In this document: positions 44,578 through 55,499 of the stretch, in pieces
Numbering within the stretch: the stretch's first letter is position 1
How the letters are laid out: each line of letters begins with the position of its first letter
NCBI GenBank assembly: GCA_037783545.1
Contig: JBBELK010001059.1
Span: 62,001 to 126,000 of the forward strand
From: Henricia sp. BOLD:AAB3569
Lineage: Eukaryota; Echinodermata; Asteroidea; Spinulosida; Echinasteridae
Length of the DNA: 64,000 nucleotides
Direction: 5' to 3'
Notes under the pieces: model-generated
Database searches by the model: none
Seen by the model: the letters and a program-made list of their open reading frames with translations, nothing else
Told to the model about the DNA's origin: nothing
Translations under genes and position numbers: made by a program

Positions 44578-44812
44578 ATAAATTAGGGGTCCGATGTTGG
44601 TGTCCCCCGTTACATTTTATATCTTGTTTTTGTAAATTCAGGACACATTCTTTAAATACTTTCCATCTCAGAGAGTGAGTACATGAAGTATAATTCATAC
44701 AAAATGGTTGAAAAGCCATTTTAATGATTTTTGTACGAAAAATAACGCATATCAGGTGTAACGGAGGACACCAAATGTCACACTTTTGGACCCCTAATTT
44801 ATAGAAAGACCC
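44578..44812. mobile_element. MITE with 25 bp perfect inverted ends
   Basis: GGGTCTTTCTATAAATTAGG begins the left end and its complement closes the right. ATAT flanks both sides and may be the target duplication. The minus-strand frame across it is not a gene. Confidence 0.82.
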
Positions 44813-45219
44813 ATATACGTTCACGAAGGGATGTTTCCGCAAAAAAGAACCGTTCCCCCTTGACGGCAGTGCTTGCGAGAAACAATAATAGCAAGTACGA
44901 TGGAGGTTGCTCAATGCTGTCCATGTGATGTCACCGAGTCTATTATGCTGGTTATGTAAAGCTCGTCTAAAATTATGCAAAGATGCTTGACTTGACGTCA
45001 TGCTTTCAAATAATCCACGGCGGACGCAAAAGAATCCTAACTTTGACGAAGCCTGTATGCAGGACCTGCAATGTCCCAAAATGTTACACCATGACCGAAA
45101 TTTTTTTTTCTCAAATGGAAGATAGAAGTGGTTTTAGCTGCCCAATGCAATTATTCTACCCAAGATAGAGTCATGAAACAGGTAACGCCGGGATTATTTC
45201 AAACATTGCTGTCCGTATA

Positions 45220-46259
45220 CTGTAAAATAATTGTGTTGAGTCACAGGTGTTTTTCTGTTGAAAAAGTCAAAATCGAACAGTAACTTTTACTGTTTTTGGA
45301 ATTTGTTGTTATTGCACAAACGTTCTTCCGTCTGTGTACATTTTAAAAATATTGTTCTGTATGATTACAGACGGTTTGCCGTTAAATTACAGGTTTGTTC
45401 AGAAACAAGAAACTTTTAATCTTCATCTGTTAAAATACAGCCATGTTACTGTTTAGTAACAGAGGACCTTCTGTTATCCCATCGATGTTCCCTGGTATGC
45501 GGCAGAAATTACGCGGCGTTGATAGCGAGTACCATGCTGGGAAATCACTGCAGTAAATTCAAACTGCGCAGTGCGCTTTTTGTAGTTGTGCCGTTCGTAT
45601 ATGAAATGACAGATTTTGGCGGGCGTTATGTCGAAATATATACTGGAGACTGTTCAGTTTATAGTGCCGACTTGAACGAGAAGTAGCTGCTCTACATGTC
45701 GTGAAAGGCAAGTCGGTATTTTCGTACATTTTTTGGTTTTTATTTGCGTTTTATTTGCCGTGCAATACTGCCTGCAGTGGAGATACACGGGAGCATGTAA
45801 CCTGCCTCAAAGTGCGGGAATGCAGTAAACTCAGGCAGAAATTCCCCCTGAATTTATCATATTCCTGTATTTCAGCGAGTCGGGTTACATTTTTGGTAAA
45901 TTGTACACCCTGTTGAAACTCCACTGCACCCCGGCATGCAAATAAAAACTAGGAAATTGAGAGAAACATGCCGACTTATTTTACATGAAGTGTGGTGCAT
46001 CTACAACACAAAAAGTGAACTGTAAAGGTCAACAAGAAACAGTCGTCAATAACCTGGACTGCTTCGTTCAGTTACATTAGTCGTCTGTTGAAAAACAGAA
46101 GAATCTTCTGTAAATTTACAATTCCAAATAACAGTAGAGTCTACTGTTTGCAAACAGATAAAACAAAAAAGTAGAATGTACTGTTTAAAAACAGTACGCT
46201 ATGTAATGCCAATTGACATATGAATGTACTGTAAATGAACAGAGATTTTTTTAACAGTG
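45220..46259. mobile_element. ~1 kb element with CTGTTNNNAACAG-rich arms
   Basis: Both flanking arms (45220-45480 and 46020-46259) are dense in ACAG/CTGT words, with end-like TACTGTAAAATAA and TTTTTTAACAGTGA. The central part has no clear coding. A similar left end lies at 35784. Boundaries are uncertain. Confidence 0.45.
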
Positions 46260-46540
46260 ATATATAGGCGCGGGTTTTATTTTTTAGTTGAAGCGTGGAG
46301 GAAGGAAAACAACTAAACTCATTAACCATGCAGTGAAGTATTGTTGCTATGTCGATGCACTGTCATTGTACACCCTAATGTAATTTTGTTATAAACTTTT
46401 TTGACCATTTCTCTCGAAAATTACTGCGAGTTTAGACGTCAACGTGTTTACTAGTCCTCCGCCATATATACACCGATGTGGAAATCTTATAGCGTGTTTA
46501 CACAGCCTCCGGCGTCAACTGGTTAAAAGAAAACGATAGG

Positions 46541-46884
46541 CTATACACCAATCCGGTAATAAGGTCTTCTTCCCTGTACATCCGCCATAGCTGGGGGGCT
46601 TCCACTGAATGAACTGTATGTTTTTGTTGTTGCTGAAGCTGCTTTTGTTTGCTTCGAACAAGTTGCGCGTCTTTGTAGGGTTGTGTGCGCGCGAAGGCGG
46701 GCGCGTCGCGTGTACGCAAAGGCGGGCGCGTCGCGTATACGCGAAGGAGGCTCGTTCGTGCATGTAATGGATGAGCGCTTTTCGTTCTAACAGCAACACA
46801 AAACGCACAGCCCATGCACTGGACGTCCCCCAGCTATGGCGGATATGCAGGGAGGAGATCTTAGTTACCGGATTGGTGTATAAT
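46541..46884. mobile_element. 344 bp MITE with ~60 bp inverted ends
   Basis: TATACACCAATCCGGTAA / TTACCGGATTGGTGTATA ends continuing into CCGCCATAGCTGGGGG. The interior has three GGCGGGCGCGTCGCGT-type tandem units at about 46690-46755. A solo copy of the same end is embedded in family-1 elements (about 3943, 12578 and 14783). Confidence 0.82.
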
Positions 46885-47091
46885 CAAAGATAAATTTAAG
46901 TTTTTAACAAGGGCGATCTTGTGTGAACGAAACCAGTCCCCTGATTACAGTGTTATAATGTGGCTCCGTTTTATGTGCAGTATAGCCATAGAAACCAGCC
47001 TATATGACAGTGGCTTCACACATTTTCTTGAAAGCAAGTTTTTGTTTTATTATTTTCTTGGAACGTGGATGAGGTACTAAGCTGACTTACA

Positions 47092-47257
47092 TAAAGCGGG
47101 CCTCCCACTGTGCGATTTTTGCCACGAAATACCCACGATTAGGTACGATTTGGTGAGATTACCAGAGACTGTCTATAGACTCTACAATCGTACCAAAATC
47201 GTACCTATTTTCGTTGTAAATTCGTGGCAAAAATCGCACAGTGGGAGGCCCGCTTTA
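47092..47257. mobile_element. 166 bp MITE with 37 bp perfect inverted ends
   Basis: Ends TAAAGCGGGCCTCCCACTGT and its complement, extended through GCGATTTTTGCCACGAA. TCGTACC-type repeats pair in the interior as well. End layout resembles 56395-56567. Confidence 0.88.
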
Positions 47258-47620
47258 GGTTTAATCATACACATCCTCATTCACACATATGGGGATAACG
47301 CCGTTTGTAACAGTTTCGTAATCACGTACTACATGTGTATCTTTGAATAGATTCGTGCGCGTTTATTGGCTGTATCTGAGTTGAAAACAGCCATCTCCGA
47401 AGAAAGTCAGACCAACTTTGAATGATCGGGAAACCATGTAGTCCCAAGTCATCTCTAGGGGGGAAACGGATGCGCTTAACCGTGTCCAACACGCCGGGCA
47501 GGAAACGGCGTCTAGCCCGGCCAAGAGGCTTCCTGTGATGTTGATAAGATGTAGCAGCCGCTAGCTTGAGTGCGTTCCTTGTTTCTGCATTGGAGAATTA
47601 TTGTCAAAAAATTAAGTATT

Positions 47621-47794
47621 TAATAGACTACTAAAGTGAAAACGTCACCCTTTGTGTGTTGCCATAGTTTTTGGGTCTACACTAAAACCAGTGAACCGTT
47701 TCCCTGCGCTATACCAATGGACGTTTCAGATTACCAGCGAATGTTTAGACCCAATTACCATGGCAACTGACGTCACACTTTAGTAGTCTGTTGC
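47621..47794. mobile_element. MITE, CAATAGACTACTAAAGT family (copy 2)
   Basis: TAATAGACTACTAAAGTG / CACTTTAGTAGTCTGTTG ends; interior nearly identical to copy 1. Confidence 0.8.
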
Positions 47795-48148
47795 CGTCCA
47801 TTTTAGAAACGAAAACTCCAAGGATGTAAAACGACAACGTTGGATAAATTATAGCTATGCCACGCGGACCGCGTGCTCGTACCAATGTTTTTTTACACAG
47901 TGAAATTTTTGGGAAAACGATTTGTGTTGAAAAATCCTCAAAAACTGTGATAAAAAGATCTCCCCTGTTTTGCCCATGTATGGGGGGTCGTTATTCTCCT
48001 TTCGTAGAAAAAAAAGGGGAATACTTATGGACATTTTGGTACGAAATGGGTGAATGCGGTTGCGGCGGCGAGCGCTTTTGCCACCCGTTTCCCACACGGG
48101 ATGCTGGATGGACCACATTTTTTAGACTCGCATAATCAAACAAAATTA

Positions 48149-48292
48149 TTAAAGGCACAGGCTCGTCAGCAATGCGCGCGCGCCAAATTCGTGCCACGAA
48201 ATACGCAGCTCCATGCCTTTGCTATGGAGCTGCGTATTTCGTGGCATGAATTTGGCGCGCGCGCGCGCATTGCTGACGAGCCTGTGCCTTTT
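48149..48292. mobile_element. Hairpin MITE, AGGCTCGTCAAT family (copy 2)
   Basis: Almost perfect arms AAAGGCACAGGCTCGTCAGC, GCGCGCGCGCCAAATTCGTG and their complement, with ATGCCTTTGCTAT at the centre. Confidence 0.85.
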
Positions 48293-48479
48293 ATGCATAG
48301 GCCTATGGGGGCGCACTCCTAACTAATAAACTAGATGTATAGTTTGTCCAAGATTGGAACTTTGGCTAGTTCCACACAGTGAAGTTCGTTATCATAGAAC
48401 ATCATCGTAAAAAAGGCACAAAATTAGGATTTGTTTGGGGGGTGGTGGGCGATAAAAGAGGTTATGGGTTTCCAAAATG

Positions 48480-48603
48480 ATCAGAAAAACAAGTGAACTG
48501 TTTTCCTGCACTTTAGCGAGACGTTTCAGATTACCAGCGAATGTTTAGATCCAGTAGCCTTTGCAAACACAAAGGGTGACGCTTTTACTTTAGTACTCTA
48601 CTG
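48480..48603. mobile_element. MITE, CAATAGACTACTAAAGT family (copy 3, partial)
   Basis: Lacks the left end. CAAGTGAACTGTTTTCCTGC, ACGTTTCAGATTACCAGCGA and CTTTAGTACTCTACTGC remain. A fourth distant relative may lie at 57955-58060. Confidence 0.65.
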
Positions 48604-49021
48604 CGCCGTGGGTTTAAAGTGGCAACGCGAAAAGAAAAAGAAAATGAAATTGAGGCATACTTTTCAATCATCGGTACAACGGAACAATAACATTTGCACA
48701 AGTATCACAAGTTTGCCGTTCTATTCATAGAGTAGAGATTGTGTTATATTGTATATTCCACAGTAGCCCAGCATGCAAGATAATGACGCGGTCGTGCAAT
48801 CGCCTGCGGCAGTGTAGCCCCATCGGGGATGTTCCGCGGTCCACTGACAGCAGACAAACACATTCGTCCGCACGAAACGGGTTGCAAGGCAGGATGCACG
48901 GCTATAGAATTGCTTTTTCCCCCTCTAAGCAATGCTCGTCGCATTTACGCGCGAAGATGCTGTGCGACTCCATTTTAACACAAGTGGGAAGATACTTGTG
49001 CTGAGCTTATTAATTTCATTG

Positions 49022-49315
49022 GGCTTGACAACCGGTTGCTATCCGCCATTATACTGTGTCCATACTTTGACACGCCAAAGCTAAAAATAATTCAACACTG
49101 ATAATTTTGCCATCAACCCTGAAAAAACAAGTCTCAACATTTAAAAAAACTTCAAACAGTTTCAAACATTTAAAAGTCATGGCAACCTCCTTTTTTTTTC
49201 TTGCGCAACATTTGCGAAAATATGCGTTAACATTAAATTATCAGCGTTGAATTATTTTTCGCTTTGGCGTGCCATGATGGACACAGTAATGGCGGATAGC
49301 AACCGTTGTCAAGCC
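49022..49315. mobile_element. 294 bp MITE, GGCTTGACAACCGGTTGC ends
   Basis: Left GGCTTGACAACCGGTTGCTA, right TAGCAACCGTTGTCAAGCC, continuing through ATCCGCCATTA.ACTGTGTCCAT. The interior is AT-rich. Confidence 0.85.
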
Positions 49316-49496
49316 AAGTGAAACCCAAGAATAGCACACACAAAGCCTAGGTCTAGTCTATACATGCTTGCAACTTCGGGTGAAGAGAAGGCCGAAAAGT
49401 GGCCTCTTAAGCCCTGTTGTGGACCTGGGTAATTCTCGGTGGTGTGAAGGAGGGTAGTCTTCTTTTTAATAACTTTTAAATATTCGTTCCATTCAA

Positions 49497-49870
49497 ATAA
49501 TAATAATAATAATAATAATGAGATTTTAAAAGCGCACATATCCACCCTGCAGGGTGCTCAAGGCGCTGTTAACAACAACAAGTAATTAATTCTCGAAAAT
49601 TTGCGACATCAAGTAAGTTTTTAGAAGTGATTTGAACCTAGTTGTACAGTGGCATGATCTGAGGTCAAGTGGCATGCAATGAATTCCAAAGTCGAGGAGC
49701 TGCAACAGAAAAAGATCTGGCGCCCCATGTTCGCTTAGAATTTGGTTCCTTGAGAAGTTGCTGGTTACTTGATCTAAGAGTTCTTGCTGGAGAATATTCA
49801 TGTAGTAGTTCCTTAATGTAGTAAGGAGCCTTGTTGTTGAAACCAGAACAAAATTTTCTTAATAAATTAT
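49497..49870 (-). pseudogene. CR1/L2-like LINE 3' end, frameshifted
   Basis: Read on the minus strand it gives APYYIKELLHEYSPARTLRS, RTWGARSFSVAAPRLWNSL, a frameshift, then TTRFKSLLKTYLM: the C-terminal tail typical of CR1/L2-type ORF2 proteins. The 3' UTR GAGCACCCTGCAGGGTGGAT..GTGCGCTTT ends in an (ATT)n run. That tail is shared with the SINEs at 10379 and 19967. Confidence 0.8.
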
Positions 49871-49871
49871 C

Positions 49872-50215
49872 AATTCTTGGTCAGAACAGAAGTCAGTGTT
49901 AATAATAACACGACGGTGCACTGATAGACAAATCACTTTGGAATCGCTTTCAAGACTGTTCTGAAGCTTCAGTGATTTCCTCCAGATCCAAGAGGACCTG
50001 TTTGAACAAAGTGATTCCCACGGCAATGAAACGTGACGTTTTCTGCGACAACCCTGCAGTTTGAGGGCTAAAAAAAACCCTCATTTTGTTTGGTTTTCAA
50101 CCTGATTGAACCTGCGTGAGATGAGCTGACCTGGGGTCACTTCGGGCAGAGTGGCGCACCCTGTCTCGGCGGCTCTTACAGAAGCTGGTGCAGCCAGCCT
50201 TGCCATAAGGGGTGG
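49872..50215. repeat. Dispersed repeat, second copy of the 15508 type
   Basis: Contains CTTGGTCAGAACAGAA, ATCACTTTGGAATCGCTTT, GATGAGCTGACCT and GTGGCGCACCCTGTCTC in the same order, with about 100 bp extra in the middle. Confidence 0.55.
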
Positions 50216-50799
50216 TCATACTCGTTACTGACCAATAACATGTTACATATCTCAGCCTCTTAATATTCGATCTTTTAGTGAGTGTACTATAATTGAAAGG
50301 AAAACTAAATGAAAAAAACAAACGGAGTTTAAAAAGCGATAACACGGGACCGTAAGACATGCTTCTGGGGCTGCCGAGAGAAGGCGATATGACAGGCCGG
50401 GGTCTAGGGCCGCTTAGCTCCTGAGGTTTGGCATGCCTGGGAGAGAGGGGGAGAGCTAGAGACACCTGTAACGAGTTAATCGAGTGTCAATTACCGCAGG
50501 AAATTGACTAGAGTCTGCTTGGGGTGCTCAATAAGACAGCACCTTTAAAGTAACCGGCGCTCTTCCTGCGCGCTATAATGAACAGTCCTTACGTGAAGCC
50601 ATAGGGTACAGTTTCACATTCAAATTAATTTCGTATTCAAATTAATTTCACGTTCGTAATTAAAACAATGATGGACAATGCAGGTAACTTTTTTGCGTCT
50701 AATGTTTTGGCAAAAAGTGGAGTTTATCGGAACCGAGACGGGCTACTAACTGTATTGTCGTAATGTGTTTGCCCCTAGAATGGGTATGTTTCTTAAAGC

Positions 50800-50821
50800 C
50801 CTATATATATATATATATATA
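50800..50821. repeat. (TA)n microsatellite
   Basis: About nine AT/TA steps following CCCTATA. Confidence 0.85.
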
Positions 50822-50849
50822 GTTTACAGCATTTGCAGTTACCCAACAT

Positions 50850-51125
50850 TTCACTTCATGAGTTGACCTGACTAAAAGTGTTGATAGCATTGGTAGCAAA
50901 TACCACATAAATTGTACCTTTGTGGGGGAAATTGCCAACTGAAGGTGCTTTTTTTAAAATTGTCTGCAGACAATTTTTACCATTCATTCTACACAAAAAC
51001 CATGCATGGATTTTCAGGTTTTTACTGCATCTATGTAGCTGAAATTTCTACAAGGCAATTTATCAACATTATTGTTTAGTATGTTATGTTCCTGTACTGC
51101 TTCTGTTCCTGTTTTTAATCTGTCT
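50850..51125 (-). repeat. CTTGTAGAAATTTCAGCCAC family (-)
   Basis: CACTTCATGAGTTGACCTGA, GTGTTGATAGCATTGGTAGC and CTATGTAGCTGAAATTTCTA in inverse order relative to the plus copies. Confidence 0.65.
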
Positions 51126-51217
51126 TTAAGAATTCGAGTGTTTTTCATTTGATCAGTTGTGATATTTATGACATCTTTTACCACGGTATTAGCTCTAATT
51201 TTACTTCAACATCAACT

Positions 51218-51455
51218 TGGGATGACGAAGAAGGAGGTGCAGTTTTAGAAGTGGGAAGGAGATTCAGTTTTAGAAGTGGGAGTAAACAAACCCAGAGAAA
51301 TCTCCTGGGGTGGGGGAACCCACGCGGCCAAGTATATAGGGACTGCAAACCCAATCCACATGGCCTACACGCCCAGGAATTGAACCTGGGACTTCAAAAA
51401 TTAAAACAAAATTTAAAAAACAAACACTACTACGCCAACCCGACCCAAATCGATG
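51218..51455 (-). mobile_element. SINE of the 43665 family, degraded
   Basis: On the minus strand it shares the GGATTGGGTTTGCAGTCCCT, CCCACTTCTAAAACTGAATC and CTTCTTCGTCATC segments. The tRNA head is broken: GTCGGGTTGGCGTAGTAG is kept, but the middle is replaced by an A/T-rich stretch. The CCCACTTCTAAAACTG segment is duplicated. Confidence 0.65.
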
Positions 51456-51489
51456 GGAATTTCCAGCCTTTCGATAGTCCAGGTTATTT

Positions 51490-51900
51490 AGCTCTATAGG
51501 TTGACAGGCAAAAGGCCCGGAGTCCCTCACCGAGGGCCATGCGCTTGCCCCAATCCCTGTACCGTCCAATGATCGATCCGGCCCCATGACAATACGCCCT
51601 GACGTGCGCTCCATCACCGTGCGAACCTTAATCATTCTGTTAATACAGGGTTTATTAAAAATGCCTTCTCATCTGGCCGCTGTATAGCGTGTGTGCTAGC
51701 GATGCGGTGTGTTCTTAGCTCGGTTGCTTCCGCTCTCAGCTTGGGTCCTTTCCTGCCGCCTCCGGGTCCTAGCGATGAGTCACGGTATGGGCGCAGCGTG
51801 GTTCCAAAGTTGGATTCGATTAGAACTCCCAGTTTTACGCCAGATTCGATCAAAAAGGGGTTTGGCCGACCTTAACCCGCACAGAATATACTGGGTTGGT
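51490..51900 (-). other. GC-rich block of unknown origin
   Basis: Distinctly GC-rich against its surroundings, with open minus-strand frames at 51632-51853 and 51456-51635 that show no domain I recognise. On the minus strand, TTATATAACC (about 51897) and AATAAACCCTGT (about 51652) could be LTR-like promoter and poly(A) signals, but no matching second repeat is seen. Confidence 0.3.
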
Positions 51901-53280
51901 TATATAAGTTCTTGCGTGCATAGGTCTGCTTGTGCTCAAAGTCTGAGATGTTTTGTTTCTCGAAAAAATAAATTAAAATTATTTTTAAAAAATGTTCTGC
52001 TCTCCTTTCAATTGCAAGATAAATATACACTGCTCACACAAAAAAAAGAGATTGAAGAGAAAAAACAAATCAATTTTTATAGGCCTTGCTTTGTTTTCTT
52101 GTTGTATGCCTATAGGCCCTATATACACGAATAAAATAATAATTATGGCTATCTGAGTGGAAACACGTATTGTAACAATTAGAAATAAAGGGAAAATGAA
52201 GGCCGAAAAGATTCGGAAATCTTGGCAAAATTCCATTTGTGAGTCTCATTCTTTCTTGCATGTGAGCAGTATGTTAATTGATTGAATCTTGTAATTTCCG
52301 GCGCAGTTCTAAACCCGAAAAGTGTGGCAAGGGTGCCAAAACCAAATTGGATACGCGAGATAAAATACCTTTTTATTGTTTACTGTGCTAGATAATAAAA
52401 GAGTAAATGCTGCTTCTTGATAATAAAATGAAGTAACAGTTTAGCAGCCTGTTATTTCTTAGGGCTAAACCTTATAACTGTTTTTGCAAATCGTTAATTT
52501 CATTTAAACTGGTAGTTTCAGTAAAAGTGGAGTTTGTTTAAACGTCGATAGCACGGCAAGCGTCTTTTGTCCGCCGAAGATCAATATTGTGCTGGTACCT
52601 TTATTTATTTTAGTCCTAAAGTTTTTGTTTCAGTTTGAGACCTAGCAAATTATGCCGTGCATTTTTATAAAATTTGGGCATATTTGCTCATGACTGTATT
52701 TTGTTTCAAAAATACAGAAAAAAATTATCTGTGATTCATTTAGAAAATGTTTTTCTGCAAACCCATTATTTTACGGGTTATGGGTTGTAGAATGCTGCAG
52801 ACGCATGTAGCGCGTCCCTTTTGGTATGCGGAACATGGCACATTACACAGAATGAACTTCTTTTTTTTCAAATATTATTTTCAAAATGCGGGGAAATTTG
52901 AGTTATCAGTTTTAAAATTTACGATACCGCAAAATTTAAGAGCAATAAGCTTATAGTTGTTAATGTCAACGCGTGGCGCCGCATGCAGTTCTGTTGTTAG
53001 TCTTCCCGGTTTCGCCGTTTCTGCTGCTTGAGATGAGGACTGGCAATTTTTCCAAAAACGGTGGTAAAAAATGTTTTGTGCCCTACAAATTTATAATTAG
53101 GCCTATCCTTTGTCATACATATCCTTCTCCCTGCAAAGTTAGTATATATGGGCCTGATTTATACAAAAAATGTGTAAAGCCTTTGTTTTTATATCACATA
53201 TGTTATTGTTTTTAAATCACAACGCGTTTAAGAATTTGTTTTAGCTCGACAGAGATTAACTGATCTTATACAGCCTGCAC
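51900..53280. other. Gene-free AT-rich stretch
   Basis: No supported gene, RNA or transposon end noticed. Short frames are isolated and low-complexity. Confidence 0.55.
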
Positions 53281-53284
53281 TGAA

Positions 53285-53505
53285 AAATTACCTGGGTTAT
53301 TTTAACCCACGGAGGGTGAAAACTAAAACTACCAAAATTTTGGGTCGTTTCTACATGCTTATTTGGTGTAAAAGAACCTAAATTTGGGTATCAACTTCCC
53401 AAAATTGGGTTCATTTACACAAAATAAACGGGTATAAACGACCCAAAATTTGGGTAGTTGCAGTTTTCACCCTATCCGTGAGTTAAAATACCCAGGCAAT
53501 TTTAA
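53285..53505. mobile_element. MITE, CCTGGGTTATTTTAACCCAC ends
   Basis: AAATTACCTGGGTTATTTTA left and its complement right; internal CCCAAAATTGGGT palindromes. Confidence 0.75.
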
Positions 53506-53660
53506 TTTATTTTTAATTCATAAATACCTTAGACAGTTTACGCGTCCCTATTGGCTGAGAGCACGTCACATTGGGCAGTTTTAAACAGATGATAAAGGCC
53601 TATAGTCAGTCTTGAAGTTAAACATGCACTTTTGAGCCTATGCCTCGCGGCCCATATACC

Positions 53661-53859
53661 AAAGGTGCGTATCGTAAGAAGCGCGCTACTCATAAGATTT
53701 ATCGTTGGTAAATCGTCGTTGTTAACTTGTAAGTAAGTGCGTCAACACGGTCACTAAGTTTACGAGCTTACTCACGAGCGCCCACTACCAACGACTTAAC
53801 TTTAAGTTAACAACCATCGTCTGAACGCACCTACAAGGTGCGTTCAGACGATGGTTGTT
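53661..53859. mobile_element. MITE plus adjacent end making a 24 bp-arm hairpin
   Basis: AAGGTGCGTATCGTAAG opens and AACGCACCT closes the first element. Directly after it AGGTGCGTTCAGACGATGGT begins, so 53809-53859 is a perfect hairpin with a 3-base loop. The second element is not complete. Confidence 0.7.
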
Positions 53860-54054
53860 GACAAGTACCCGGTCGTGTGTGTGCGCGTACAACACGCTTG
53901 CATTATGCGTAACGCGCGCGATCGAACAAAAACAACTCACGCACAGCTAGCAGTTCATCATACGAACGCGGTGTAGGGAAAGTGAATGCAAAACATGGCA
54001 AAACGACAAGCTAATTTTTTTGAGTTTTACCGATTTACACAAAAAAAGGTACTT

Positions 54055-54231
54055 ATGAATGGGATTAAAAGTGGGTTTGGCAGGTCTTAAACAATCCGTT
54101 TAAAACCGGATATGAGCCTGGACGCTGATAATGGCCCGCGCTTTCGGTTTGGGCCATTTTCAGCGTCCAGACCCCTATCCGGTTTAAAACGCATGTTTAA
54201 GACCATTCAAACCTTTTAATCCCTAATTCAT
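54055..54231. mobile_element. Hairpin MITE with ~85 bp arms
   Basis: ATGAATGGGATTAAAAG left and CTTTTAATCCCTAATTCAT right, continuing through TTTAAAACCGGATA and GGACGCTGA.AATGGCCC to a TTTCGG centre. Confidence 0.8.
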
Positions 54232-54339
54232 TTATCGTTAATTCTTCCGGAAACCAGGGATTCATAAAATGTGCCTATGGCACTGTAGCTCATAAGCCTG
54301 AAGAAACATGTGAAGAGAAGAAATAATAATAAATAAATA

Positions 54340-54720
54340 ATAATGAATATTTGTAATGCGCCGGTATATCCATCAAAAAGATGCTCAGGGCGCAGCAACA
54401 CACAAGTATGAAAAACACATGTAAATATCACAACCAAGGTACTAAAATATTAAATTAATATATTTTCATAAAATATGTTTTAAGTGATGATTTAAAGGAG
54501 GCCATAGATGTTGAGAGTTTGATGTGTTCCGGTAACTTGTTCCATAATGTTGCGGCTGCTGATGCAAATGTCCTGTCACCCCAGGATCTCCTAGACCGGG
54601 CTTTCTTGAGAAGAAGTTTGTTGTTTGATCGCATGGAGTCCCGGTTTGTATGATGTAATTGTAGTAACTCTGATAGATACGGTGGTAGATGCTCAGTTTT
54701 AGAGGTGCACTGCAAAAACT
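54340..54720 (-). pseudogene. CR1/L2-like LINE 3' end
   Basis: A minus-strand frame at 54455-54715 encodes LPPYLSELLQLHH..RSWGDRTFASAAATLWNKLPEHI..SFKSSLKTYF, an intact version of the same ORF2 C-terminus. The 3' UTR reads GCGCCCTGAGCATCTTTTTG..GGCGCATTACAAAT and ends in ATTATTATTTATT. It is 5'-truncated at about 54720, where it abuts the MITE at 54708-54900. Confidence 0.82.
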
Positions 54721-54900
54721 AGGGTGTTAAAAATAACACCAGTTGGTGTTAAATAGGGACCACACGCATATGTGTCAAAATAACACCCAAGAGTTTTGAC
54801 ATAACACCACAGAGTGTAAAACTAACACCGGCGTAAATGTTTGGTGTAGTCCTCTATTAACACTGGGGGTGTTAATTTCAACACCCTGGTTTTTGCAGTG
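54708..54900. mobile_element. MITE, CACTGCAAAAAC ends
   Basis: CACTGCAAAAACTAGGGTGT left, ACACCCTGGTTTTTGCAGTG right, with repeated AACACC/GGTGTT inside. It overlaps the truncated start of the LINE fragment. Confidence 0.83.
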
Positions 54901-55230
54901 TGGGAGGAAAACCATATAATTATACAAAAGGAAAACCCACAGAATCAAGCAGGAACTGAAACTCAATCCACATGACTTGGATGATTTCACCCAAAAAATG
55001 CAGACTTTACCACTATACCTAAAGTCAAAAATGGTATGTCATGTCTGATAATTTGGTAATTTTGCTTCAAGTTTGTTAATTTGTTTTCCTGCATACGGGA
55101 CTGAAATTGAAGCTATCCTGCTAAATAAAGATATTTGTGCACATGCGGTAACACCAAGATCGTACCGCGTTCCAATTTCAACGTTCCAAATTCAAGATCA
55201 TTGTGTCTGCATGCTTGTTTTCATTTTATG

Positions 55231-55473
55231 GGTGGATTCACACCCAGCTTTGTCGCGCGTAAAATATTGCGACGCGCGTCGCTTTGAGAAAAGAGGGAAT
55301 TTGGAGTGAAAAGATGCACTAAAAATCACAGAATCACAAAAAAAACCACTTTCCACCCAAGTTGATTGTGCGGTTCTCATGGTGTCGTTTAAAACCAAAT
55401 CCCCTCCACACTTCTTTTTCCCAAAGCGAAGCGCGTCAAAGATACGGGAGAACAAGTTTAGTGTGAATCCACC
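55231..55473. mobile_element. MITE, GGTGGATTCACAC family (copy 1)
   Basis: GGTGGATTCACAC / GTGTGAATCCACC ends; interior GACGCGCGTCGCTTTGAGAA and its degraded complement. Related to 59365-59600. Confidence 0.8.
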
Positions 55474-55499
55474 TTTATGCATTGACGCATTAACATTAT

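Noticed and set aside
44576-45079. 167-residue minus-strand frame, second longest in the window
   Set aside because: Half of it is the MITE at 44578-44812 and the rest shows no known domain.
45701-45916. Possible small secreted Cys-rich protein with a signal-peptide-like start
   Set aside because: The frame begins with GTG, not ATG; the nearest upstream ATG (45696) is out of frame, and it lies within a repeat-like block.
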